From Rutidosis leptorrhynchoides (lineage: Eukaryota > Streptophyta > Magnoliopsida > Asterales > Asteraceae), in assembly GCF_046630445.1 (NCBI RefSeq), contig NC_092339.1:55599501-55663500 (forward strand): a stretch of DNA of 64,000 nt. Reading direction: 5' to 3'. The translations under genes were made by a program, and so were the position numbers. Under the pieces are notes generated by a model, which did not search any database, was not told the DNA's origin, and saw nothing but the letters and a program-made list of their open reading frames with translations. Below, in pieces: positions 44,512 to 55,770 of this stretch (position 1 is the stretch's first letter; every line of letters begins with the position of its first letter).

Positions 44512-45264
44512 AAGTAAAGTAAAAATAAAGTAAAGGTAAAGTTTAAGTATAGTAAAAGTATAAAACTATGTACGTATAATACGCGTATAAATATATATAA
44601 TATTAATTTAAATCGTTATACATATTTAATAAAATAAAATATAAATATCGTTATCTTTATCATACTAGTTAAGTAATGAGTTGTCAAAATTAGTTCTAGA
44701 TATTTATAAAAGTTATATACGTTTTAATAATAAAGTTCTTTTTAAACTGAAAACGTTTTTGTACGTTTGAAACTAAATAGATCAATCGAGTCTTTATGAG
44801 ATTCAATCTTCCACTATCCTTTGTCTAGTTCTCAATGATTGACAATTTGTTCTTATTTATAAATCACTTTACCATTTTCCGAATATTGTTAAAATGGAAA
44901 GATTTCTCAAATCAACGTGGGCCTTTCAACAGAGACTTGTAATCATAATTCAATATATCTGATAATTCAATCATTTGATCTTATCTTCTAATTCCATTGA
45001 TAAACATTTTGAAACAGATACAATTATATAAAGTATTTAATTTAATATTTTGTTTACGTTTCAAGTTATAATATATATACACATATACATATATAATTAT
45101 ATTCGTTTAATGGTTCGTGAATCGTTGGAACTTGGTCGAGGTTGAATGCATGTATGAACATAGTTTAAAATTCTTGCAATTTAACTTAACAAATATTGCT
45201 TATCGTGTCAGAAATATATAAAGATTAAAGTTTAAATTTGGTTGGAAATTTTCGGGTTGTCACA

Positions 45265-48200
45265 TCCTTCACCATGAAGTGGCATTTTTCCCAATTCAGG
45301 ACCAAATTTGCTTTCTCACATCGGATAAGCATACGTTCAAGGTTAAAAAGACACGATTCAAAGGAGTTTCCAAACACGGAAAAGTCATCCATGAAGACTT
45401 CCATACAATCCTCTACCATATCATCAAAAATGCCATCATGCACCTTTGAAAGGTTCCGGGTGCATTGCATAAACCAAATGGCATGCGGCGATAGGCAAAT
45501 GTCCCAAAAGGACAAGTGAATGTGGTCTTTTCTTGGTCGTTGGGATCAATTGGAATTTGGAAGTAACCGGAGAAACCATCTAGAAAGCAATAGTATTCTT
45601 TCCCTGCTAATCGTTCAATCATTTGATCAATAAAAGGCAACGGGAAATGATCCTTTCTAGTGGCATCATTGAGACGCCTGTAATCAATACAGACTCTCCA
45701 GCCAGTAACCGTTCTAGTTGGAACGAGTTCGTCCTTTTCATTTACAATAACGGTTGTACCCCCTTTTTTGGGTACTACTTGTACTGGACTAACCCAAGGA
45801 CTATCAGAGATGGGGTAGATTAACCCGGCATCAAGAAGGTTGACTACCTCCTTTTTAACAACCTCTTTCATGTTGGGATTTAGCCTGCGTTGTCTTTGTA
45901 CTACTGGTTTGAAGTCATTCTCAAGGAGAATTTTATGTGTACAATAAGACGGGTTTATCCCTGGAATGTCGGTCGTTTTCCAGGCTATAGCCTTTTTATG
46001 GGTTTTCAGAACAGAGATTAACCTTTCCTTCTCGTTACCGAAAAGATGTGAAGCAATAATTACCGGTAATTGAGATGTACCTTCGAGGTAAGCATACTCC
46101 AAGTGTTTGGGTAGCTCCTTAAGCTCTAGTACGGGTGGTTCTTCCAAGGAATTCTTTATTCGGAATCTATCTTTATTTCCGATATCTTCAAATGATTCCT
46201 CTTTCTTAGGAATTTCTTTTTCCATGGTCTCATCATCCGTGACCACTTTCATCAACTCATCAAAAGCCTCATCGATATTGAAATATTCACTTTCACTTAC
46301 CGGGGCAAACCCCGAGGTATCGATTTCAAGTAGCTCCTGCAATTCATCCTCAACACAAAGATTTAAGACATCAATTTGAAAACAAGAGTCATCAGTGGAA
46401 GTAGGTCTTTTCATGGCTTTTTCAATATGACAAATTATTCTCTCGTTTCCCACACCTAGACTTAATTGTTCTTTTTGGACATTAATGATAGCATCTGCGG
46501 TGTTAAGGAAAGGACGTCCTAAAATGATAGGAACTTTTGTGTCCTCTTGCATTTCTAGAATAACAAAGTCGACGGGAAAGATAAGTGAGCCAACTTTTAC
46601 AAGAATATCCTCGGCTATACCTATGGGAGTATCAAAAGATTGATTTGCTAATCGAATACCCATCCGAGTTGGTTTCAAGTCTCCTAAGTCAAGTTTCAAA
46701 TATAACGAGTAAGGCATTAGGTTAACACTTGCACCTAAGTCGGCTAGTGCATCGTACACTACCGAATCACCCATCATACATGGTATGATAAAACTACTCG
46801 GATCTCCCAATTTTGGAGGTACATTTTGCTTTTTCAAGATTGCCGAACACTCCTCATGGAGGAATGTGGCAGAAACATCGTGGTATTTACCCTTCGAGGA
46901 TATGAGATCTTTCAAAAACTTCCCGTAATGGGGCATACCCTTAAGAACCTCCGCGAGTGGCATGTTAATGCTGATTTGCTTGATCATATCCGTAAATTTC
47001 TGATATTGGCTCACGAATCTGTCTTTCTTCAATGCTTTTGGGTATGAAATAGGTGCCTTGTACACCTTCACTGGTGGTTCTTCACTTTTCTTCGATATGA
47101 CCTCCGGTGGATCATCTTTCTCTTGTTTTTTTTCAACATGCTCATCTACATCAACAGGTACCTGCAAAATAGAAGGGGAAAAAGGAACTTCCGGGGACTT
47201 AAGGGTCTCCGGGTTAGTGGTTAAACCACTTCTAGTAGTTATAGCATTTACATGCTCATTCCTTGTTTGATTGTTACTAGGATTCACTTGAGTATTTGAG
47301 GGGAGAGCACCAGGTGGTCTCTCGGCTAGTAACTGTGAGATCCTTCCAACATCCCTTTCTAAATTCTGAATCGTAGCTTGTTGATTTCGAATTTGCTGAG
47401 TTTGAAGTTCCGCATTTTGCTCGTGTTTAACCATAAAATCTCTCAAAAGATCTTCTAAACCGGATTTATTCTCGGGTTGTGTTTGTACATGTGCTTGTGG
47501 TTGTGGTTGTGGTTGATTGTGTTGGAAATTATTTTGGTAATTTCGTGGAGGTTGATTACGATTGTTTAGATGATTGTACCCCGGTGGTGCATTTCTTTGA
47601 TTTTGATTTTGGAAATTCCGGTTATTTTGGTAACCTGCATTTCCTCCGTGGTAATTGTTGTTTGAACTTGAAGGTCCCCCTATTTGATAACTGTTGACAG
47701 GAGGATATTTCTGGTTCATTGCTTCAACCACCGAAAAGTCGTCAAAATTCATTTCACCTTTGCGCAAGTAACCTAAGAAATTTGCTTGCTCTTCCGTCGT
47801 CGTTTGGTCGCAATCTCGCGTGAGATGGGGACCTTGGCACAACTCGCACCCTACCCTGATAGCGTGCATTTCTTTGGTTACCTTCTCGATTTGCCTTGCT
47901 TGATTTGCCAATTGAACTTTTAATGCAGTGATTTCATCGTTGCTTTCGACATTAGCAACTGTTGACGATCTAGAGAACTCCATCTCCTGATGCCAATTAT
48001 GAGAATGGGCTGCTATATCGGCAATTATCGTGTGAGCGTCTTCGGGCTTTTTTTTCATGATTGATCCTCCTGCTGCAACATCTATATCATTCCGGGTAGC
48101 CACATTGACTCCTTTATAGAAAATTTAGACTTTTTGGAATGTATTCAACCCGTGTTGAGGACATACCCTAAGCATTTTATTAAATCGGGTCCAAGCTTCA

Positions 48201-48820
48201 TAAAGAGTCTCGTTAGACTTTTGCTTAAAGTGATTTATATCACTTTGCAATTTTGCTGTTTTCGAAGCAGGGAAGAATTCTGACAAAAATTTGTCCATCA
48301 TGTCATTCCAAACTTCAATATAACCTTCTGGTAATGAGTCTAGCCAATCTCTTGCATCATCCTTTAGGGACCATGGAAAGATTTTTAGACATGCAACTTC
48401 ATCGGAGACATCTTTGATTTTGAAAAGCTTGCAAATGCTTACAAACTTACGAAGATGCTCTTTAGCATCTTCATTTGGGGCTCCACCGAATTGGCATGTA
48501 TTAGTCACCATGTGGAGAAATTGCCCCTTTATTTCAAAACCATCAGTCATCGTAGGTTGAACAATTGTGTGGCCTTGTCCTGTCCTTGTTGCCTTCATCA
48601 AAGCATCCATCATTTGATTTGTAGCAGTCATCTCTTCCTCTTCTTTAATGACTGGCTCGATGATTGGTTGAACAATTGGTTCAGAGTTAGAATCTAATGA
48701 AAGTGATTCTAAACCCTGAGCAAGAGATTCTACTTCTTGAGCTCTTAAGCGTTCGTGAAGTTCTCTTTCAGGCTCAGGATATGAAGGAATTAAATTAGAG
48801 TTGGAAGAACGTAGATTCAT
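45265..48820 (-). pseudogene. Athila-like gag-protease-RT, broken
   Basis: The frame starts at 48820 (MNLRSSNSNLIPSYPEPER). The gag domain (GGAPNEDAKEHLRKFV, LKDDARDWLDSLP) is stopped by TAA at 48125-48127, apparently from CAA. The same frame reopens and runs from 48103 through a zinc knuckle (CELCQGPHLTRDC), a Gln/Asn-rich stretch, a protease with DLGASVNLMPYS, and reverse transcriptase VCIDYRRLNDATRKD, FLDGFSGYFQI and MPFGLCNAPGTFQRC. A one-base deletion near 45432 shifts the frame; the catalytic FMDDFSVFG continues in the other frame until the break at 45265. Two lesions plus truncation make this a dead copy. Confidence 0.93.
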
Positions 48821-48970
48821 GCACTAATACCTATCCTGCAATCACAACACCACAAACAAACCAATTGCAAAAACACAAGCTTACAATAAAAAGTAACTTT
48901 TCTAGGAATTCAATTCCTACAAAAGGATCGAATAATTCAAAGTTTATTAAAATCTTTTAACAAAACCGCT

Positions 48971-48987
48971 CCCCGGCAGCGGCGCCA
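48971..48987 (-). other. Primer-binding site of the Athila-like element (Asp-type)
   Basis: The minus strand reads TGGCGCCGCTGCCGGGG, the usual Athila primer site with one or two changes, six bases from the LTR. Confidence 0.88.
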
Positions 48988-48993
48988 AAAAGT

Positions 48994-50733
48994 TGATGTG
49001 TTAAGACGTAACCTTTAAAATGTAGACAATCTGCTTAATAATTAACACATAATACAGGCAACTAAAACCCGATCATGCAGTAACTAGCAAGTAAATTGAC
49101 CAGTTCGATCCACAGGGAGAAGTTTGTTGTAAGGATTTCACAACGATTAATTATTCTTAAAAGGGGGTTTTGTGTTTGAAGTTGTATTTTCGTTTAACGA
49201 AAAAGTAAATAAATATAGTAATTAACAAGAATGAGAATGCGGTGTTTACTTCTATGCTTGATAAATGACAGGGATTGTTCTTTTGTAATTAAAATCATTA
49301 TGAGATAGTTACAATAGAACAGTTTATATCAATTTCACAATTTCTATAAACTTAAGGGCTATGTTTAATCAACAAGATTCTTTCATGGTTGAATTCACAT
49401 AAAACCTAGTTTACTAAGATCACTCTAGGTAAACTACATGATTGTATATTCTAAATATCGTTCAATTAACATCCTATATTCACATATAGGTGGCTAGATC
49501 ACTAGGTGTTGAAGTATAAGCTATAGTCTTTGATAAACTCACATAAACCAAGTCATAACTTACATAATTGAACTAAAATACAAGGATGATTACAACAATG
49601 GATCTTTTGAAAGAACATGATGATTTAGATTGATTAACTAACTAGATCCAACCCGGTTAAACTCACGTAAAACCTAAATTACAACAATCACTTGAGGTAA
49701 TTTCATAACTATGTTGCTTTAGAACTTATTCAATTACCGAATTAAACACATAACAAAATCACTTAAGTGTATGTGTTTAATCGTCTAGATTACTCGGTGT
49801 ATTGAAGTATAGATTGTTTTCCTAGTTAACTCACATTAATAGGTTTGCAATCTATATAATTGAAGTAATGATCTAAACAAGCATAACAATGGTTCTTACG
49901 GTTGAACTAGATAATTTAATCAATCAAACATATGTATAACTAGCATAACATCAAAGTATAGAACAATCCCAAGCCATAAATCTTACATTGAAGCAAACAC
50001 ACAAGGCTTTTAGCCTAACATAATCATAGTAGAACTAATGAAACAGTAAATACAAGTTGAATTCATGTTAAAAAGATATAGAACAATAGTACCAATTGCG
50101 ATAAATGATCCTAGCTTAATCTTGATGTCGAAAGAGTGGAGATTGACTTGCAGCCTTCCTTGAACCTTGAAAATTGTCTTAAAACTGAGGGAGAACGTAG
50201 TAGTGAAGGTGTATGAAGTAAGTAACCAAAGGCTCCATTAAATAGCCTCAAAAGTTAGGTATTTTGGCCAGAAAGTGACCAGATGCGCCGCATTTCTTTG
50301 GGATGCGCCACATCTCTTTACGTTTAGTAGATTCCAGCTCGATTTTGCACTCAAGACTATCGGCAGGGGGTCAGATGCACCGCATCTGGCTTGGATGCGC
50401 CGCATCCATCTCAGATGCGCCGCATCTGAGGCTGTTTTGGTCCAGAAGTCTGCATGCTCCGCATCTGAAACTGTCAGGAGTTATTTGGTGCATAGATGCG
50501 CTGCATCTAAGAGAGATGCGCCGCATTTGGACCTGTTTCAGTGGTTTCGGGCTGTTTTGCGCGTTCAATCTTCGTTTTAACTCTGTTTTTGCTGTTGGTC
50601 TTCATTTATTCATTCACAATGGACTTTTACAAATATACATGAATTGCAATACATACGTACAACAATTACATACAAATGGAACAACTTTGGATCAAAATAA
50701 CAGCAATAAACATGTATAATTTTGGCATTATCA
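48994..50733 (-). repeat. Athila-like LTR
   Basis: A 1740-bp LTR with plus-strand ends TGATGTG and CATTATCA. It was inserted in element E's left LTR: the neighbouring 50734 onward matches 61827 onward. It contains about eight degenerate copies of the palindrome GATGCGCCGCATC at 50280-50530, over which the frames at 50275-50719 run. No gene is supported. Confidence 0.88.
50280..50530 (-). repeat. GATGCGCCGCATC odd-palindrome cluster
   Basis: Copies near 50282, 50302, 50373, 50394, 50415, 50452, 50505 and 50516. The consensus is GATGCG, central C, CGCATC, with point variants in some copies. Confidence 0.9.
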
Positions 50734-52329
50734 ATCATCATCATACTAATATAGTATAACAATATTATCATGCATCATATCCACGATCATCTTCATTCAA
50801 ATCGTAACATCATCAATTCGTTTCCCCTTTATCATTGTATACATATTATTGTTATTTCAATAGCCATATACGCAGGTTCTTGGCTTAGAATCACGGCTCA
50901 AATAAAACAGATTAGCAGCCCACATAAGCAGCCCGTTAACAAAAGGAATACGTTTTAAAATTTTTTGAAGTTTATAATTACCAACTCCTAGCCAAAATGG
51001 TCGGCCATCATGTACCATGTCCCACTCGCCTAATCATTTAAATATATCAGATCAATACTTGATGTAATCATGCCAATCTATTGTGGTAGGAACATTTGGA
51101 AAGTTTGAATATCCCACATCTTCATCTAATGTCCAAAAGCAAACCGAAGTGGGGCACATTTTGATGATTAAAGCATAAGAACAATTCGAGTAGGTGATGG
51201 ATTAGGTAAACAAAGCTCGATGAGCAAATGGTTGTGGGGTTCGGTTGGGACGTGCGTAGGGTTCATCTAGGATTAAAATATAAACATCACAATTATTCTA
51301 AATGGAACGTACCCCTTTTTATTTTAGTGATTAAATCTGTCGGCCATCATAGTGACAATTGGTACCACCTAATCCATTATATATTACGGAGTACATTAAT
51401 TCATTCAATGGCGACTTAAACTGTGAATATATATATGGCTCATGACCCACTCCTTCCATCTTACTATCATTTAAAAACAAAAATAAAAATTTACGATGCA
51501 GCAGCTTTCGGTTTAGGTGCATGATGATGGATTGAAAAGAAAACAATAGTAGATGGTTACTGGATTGGTGGTGTTTGGTTCCTCTAAGGCTTGAGTAGAA
51601 ACAGTTAATGATTTAAGGTGTTAACCGGATTTGAACAGAAACAAGGTATCATACAGTAGGTTAATCTTTAGTGGTTGTTTTACAACAATTGAAACAGCAA
51701 TCGTTGTAGCACAAAACAGATGCTATATTAATAAGAAAGGTGGCGATTTAATGATTGTTCATGGTTGGTTTGTGGGTTGAATGAAAACACAAAAATATAA
51801 GTAAGTTTCGATTAACATGGCAGGGTTATGATTGGGTTGTTGTTAATTGTGGTGGTTTTCGGATATAACCCAAACGGTAGTAGCAGTTCTTGATTATAGC
51901 AGAAAGTTCTATGGTGATGATGGGTTGTCATGGGGAGTTTTAGTTTGATCGAGAAGCAAACAGATACAACAGTAGTGTTAGTTGTAACCCGGTATTTTAC
52001 AAGTTGGTTCGGTTGGTGTTCGAAATCTTGATGATGGTTTCGTTGATGATGTATACCGAATCAGAAAGTGGTGGAGATTGTGTTTTTGACTCTCATCAAT
52101 ATTAGTATGCAGAGAATATGAGATGGTTGATTGATATTTGTAGAGTTGTTGATTAACAAAGAATCACAAGTGATGCAGGAAATCAAATAAAAGTTGATTT
52201 GAAGTATAACTAATCTGTACTGGGAATCGGTCACCTACAGTTATATTGACAAATTGAAACACATTTGGATCCTATGATTTAATTACAGATTAATCTGTAT
52301 TTATATTTGTATTTAATTGTATTTACATG

Positions 52330-52412
<83 letters not shown>

Positions 52413-53087
52413 GTATTTATATTTATATAGTATATTTAATCTTATTAACTAATACATATAACATTAATAATGCTACTCTTAATATTGTAATTAATAATAA
52501 TAATAATAAATATTTGTAACAACATAAGTAATAATAATAATATTATTTCTAATAATAATAACTATAAGATTTATAACATTAATATTATTAGTAATAATAT
52601 TAATAACAATACTAATTTTATTAATGATAATAATACTATTAATAACTAATACACTTTGTTCTTTATCACACTTCATGTCTATATGACATATATTGAATTT
52701 AATAATATTAATGATACTGATATAATAATAATTTAATAATAATGATAGTAGGGTGTATCTTACAATTTTTAATATACGTAAATTCGTTATTAACTTCGTC
52801 AAGAAGTTAACGGGATTATATAATGAACTCAAAGTTATCATGTTATAATATATATAAATATATATGCATCTATATTCATATACACATAATTATTTACAAT
52901 TAATTGTTCGTGAATCGTCGAAAATGGTCAAAGGTTCACTGAATCCACATAAGTAGTTCAAAGGTAGAATGTATGCATGAACACAGTTCAATGTTTATGA
53001 GACTTCAATATTACAAACTTTGCTTATCGTGTTGGAAACATATAAAGATTAAGTTTAAATTTAGTCGGAAATTTCCGGGTCATCACA
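50734..53087 (-). repeat. Element E, 3' LTR (left copy, truncated by the Athila-like LTR)
   Basis: It matches 61827-64000 with scattered substitutions and indels and ends CGGGTCATCACA at 53087. The proximal part is beyond the Athila insertion and not recovered. Frames such as 50770-50958 and 51228-51419 are duplicated in the right copy and unsupported as genes. Confidence 0.88.
52331..52410. repeat. (AT)n microsatellite
   Basis: About 40 AT units. The matching place in the right LTR (63441-63449) has only four or five units, so the tract expanded after insertion. Confidence 0.96.
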
Positions 53088-53120
53088 GTACCTACCCGTT
53101 AAAGAAATTTCGTCCCGAAA
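53088..53120 (-). other. Element E polypurine tract
   Basis: GTACCTACCCGTTAAAGAAA on the plus strand beside the LTR end. The minus strand is the purine-rich primer stretch. Confidence 0.8.
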
Positions 53121-54232
53121 TTTGAGTGAGGTGGTCATGGTTATCAATAAAAATGTTTTCATGACGAATATGAGTTGATAAATAAAGTTTTATTATCATT
53201 GAGTAATGTGGATAAAATGATTCGAGTAATCAAAGTGTATGAATAAAGCTATCACAAAAGTTCGAGATGAAGAAATGGAGATTTTCTATAACTTTTGACG
53301 TAGTCATGATTCAATTCCGGAATTCAAGGGTTTTAAAGAAAATCTTCGAAATCTAAAAGATTTGATTCTTCGGCGAGTAAGGAAATTAAGATCTCTATGA
53401 TTAAATATGGTGATCCGCCTCGATTACTCTGTCTGATATTTCCATTGTAAATTTACTTCTTCCGTTTTATTATTCTCACCATCCCTATACTTTCTTCTTT
53501 AATTCATACTTCTAAAGCTTGTAAAAATGCTTAATTCAGTTCTGATCCTTGTCCTTATCCTAAGTATTGCAATAATCATTCTCCTTTTCCAACTTCCACC
53601 GGAGGAATCTGTTTTCTTCTACTTCGCCCTTGGGGTTATAATGTTTTTAATTCTCTCGTGTCTTTATGTTACGATAAACATTAATATACACGGTTTGTAA
53701 TTTATGTGTTGTTATCGAGCTTTATATTCCCCCTTATATTTTGGAGTTTCATACTTTGGTTTTCTCTTCCCGACTTTAAGTCAAGCGAATAATGGTCCAA
53801 AATTTGTAGGTATAAAGTTTCGAATGAACATGACTAACATTCTAAGAGGGAAATTGTAATAGCACGATCTTGATTGGTTATATTACCCAAATTCAAGAGA
53901 AAAGATAGAACTATCAGGAAGATATGTTCTCGATATGTTTGGAGGTTAGGTAAAGTGTAAGAGTCGTGTAACATGGTACATGATGATGTTAAAATCTGTG
54001 AATCATCACGTTCCATTACAAACTCAGCAGGACTTACTGTAATATAATCACATTGATCAAGTGTCATTATATTAAACTAACTCATGCATCAGTTCCCAAC
54101 ATTACTTCAATAACATTCATATTTTAAGCTCGAAAGTTTACAGAATATAGAAACTAACAGTTTCTATATGATGTAACACTGATAGCACGAAGAGATTAAT
54201 GATTTCAGATACGAATAGTTATGAAAATATCT
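53121..54232 (-). other. Element E interior, 3' non-coding part
   Basis: Homologous to 15763-16695 (element 2, opposite strand) and, from about 53430, to 35020-35900 (element D). No gene seen. Confidence 0.5.
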
Positions 54233-54517
54233 TCAGAAATATGGAGGATATTTGTAATGAAAGATACGATGATATCTTGGAATTTCTAATATCGAAGGAT
54301 GATGAAGAAAATTTGTCCGCAAGAATTTGGAGTCAGAAGCAAGGTATTCGCTAAAGATTTCATCAGAAATAGAATCATCGGGATTTTTAATGTACAAGTT
54401 TAGTCCTTGTGATTTGTTCAGAGACTCCTTCGTAGTTTGCTCAATTGCCAACATACAATTCTTTATCATCAACTTTTGGCTGTTGAGGTCGTTTACAGTG
54501 TTTGTTGCTTCATTCAA
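54233..54517 (-). CDS. ORF2 of the non-autonomous family (element E), longest copy
   Basis: A 94-codon frame in element sense. The N-terminal half is Asn/Lys-rich and probably helical (AIEQTTKESLNK). Then comes the conserved core KNPDDSISDEIFSEYLASDS, and the tail HHPSILEIPRYHRIFH. Core and tail recur in element 2 (15541-15762); the core alone recurs in D. No known domain. It may be the remains of a larger coding region, but conservation in three elements argues it belongs to the family. Confidence 0.5.
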   Translation of the reverse strand: MNEATNTVNDLNSQKLMIKNCMLAIEQTTKESLNKSQGLNLYIKNPDDSISDEIFSEYLASDSKFLRTNFLHHPSILEIPRYHRIFHYKYPPYF

Positions 54518-54599
54518 CTTTTCAAAATTCAGAGTATTAATTCGTAGACTGGGTGCTTTTCAGAATTTCAGAATGGAAGATCATAGTTCTAAGAGATAA

Positions 54600-55770
54600 A
54601 TGTATATGGATACATATAACTGTTGATGTGGAAACGTTGCGAGACTCACCATACAGATTTGTTGATTCCCGGTAATTGGTATGGCAATTCTTGTTACAAG
54701 ATGCGGATGAGTACATGATGAGACTTCAATAGATAAATATAGTGATTTGTCGGAGAGATTTAAACCAAGGAGCGACGAGGTTACTTATATCTGTTGGTAA
54801 TATGGTGGAATATAAAAGGTTCCCCGGTAACAATAAAAGAGCATGCATATATATCAAGGTTATAGTAAGGCTAGTCCTACTGAAAAGTCGAAGTTGACTT
54901 GCTGGAGTTGTGACAAATTTGGCTAATTTGAAAAGGAACTGCAAAGTTATTTTCGGTAATAACAATGCCAAAGGAGTTAGTACAGATAAGTGTTAGATGT
55001 TTACTCAGGTTCCGAGTGTTTTCAGGTGCATCACTATATGCATAAATCTTTCCTTCTGTAGATGAAGTGCATTTGGTTCATCCTCTCTATTGAGGTGTCT
55101 TCAAGAATCATGAAAGGTTTTAACGCAGATTGTAATCGTTAAGATACAAATGAGGCTTAAAATGAGATCAAGTGGCAAACTTGAAGAATTGTTTAGTTTC
55201 ATATGTTATAATCAATATTTTTAATTCATTTTAATTGTCCACTGTTATTAGTCCACAGTCGATAGTCCACAGTTGACAGTCCAATAATTCATATATAGTT
55301 TAATATATAATATTCAAATTAATTTAATATGTATCGTGACCCGTGTACATGTCTCAGACTCGATCACAACTCAAAGTATATATATTATTATAGAATCAAC
55401 CTCAACCCTGTATAGAGAACTCGATCATTACTGCATATAGAGTGTCTATGGTTATTCCAAATAATATATATATATATATGCGTCGATATGATATGTCAAA
55501 ACTTTGTATACGTGTCCCGATATTTAAAGTGCGTAAAATAAATACAGAATTAAATGACGATAAATAAAATGCGTAAAGTAAATAACAGAAATTAAATGAC
55601 GATAAATAAAATTATGATAATTAAATTGCGATAAATAAACTGCGATAAATAAAATGTAATCAGTTAGCTAGGAACAGTTAGCTAGGATTTTATTAGCGTG
55701 GATTCTTAACAAAATTTCATAGTTAATTTGTTTGTTTCTATCAAGTTTTTATTTCGTCAAATGTGTTCTT
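54600..55770 (-). other. Element E interior, non-coding, with antisense zinc-knuckle relic
   Basis: 54740-54960 on the plus strand carries a broken CCHC knuckle (TCWSCDKFG, then a stop in place of His). 55340-55520 is the segment shared with the family-A LTR and element 2. At 55500-55660 there is a short repetitive stretch built on GATAAATAAAAT. No gene. Confidence 0.5.

Larger units (their letters stand above)
41505..45264 (-). repeat. Element D, 5' LTR
   Basis: A 3760-bp LTR from TGAAAGGACCCG to GGGTTGTCACA. It contains the inverted-repeat pair (GATTCACGAACC near 42489 and its complement near 45112), a partial tandem duplication around 42240-42430 (GCATGTATTCTCAG occurs in both halves), a very AT-rich core of ATA/AAT repeats (about 42660-43780), and a 28-bp minisatellite at 44344-44511. 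The frame at 43029-43259 is AT-rich low complexity. Confidence 0.85.
45265..50733 (-). mobile_element. Truncated Athila-like Ty3/gypsy element
   Basis: Minus-strand element: LTR 48994-50733, Asp-type primer site, gag, protease and the first half of reverse transcriptase. It breaks off at 45265 against element D's LTR. Athila assignment rests on the primer site, gag of the CELCQGPHLTRDC type, and polymerase motifs FLDGFSGYFQI and FMDDFSVFG. RNase H, integrase and the 3' LTR are missing. Confidence 0.92.

Noticed and set aside
50275..50719. Cys/His-rich frames in the Athila-like LTR resembling zinc fingers
   Set aside because: They are translations of the GATGCGCCGCATC repeats in several frames and strands.
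52307..52519. Tyr-Ile repeat protein
   Set aside because: Translation of an (AT)n tract that is nearly absent in the paired LTR.
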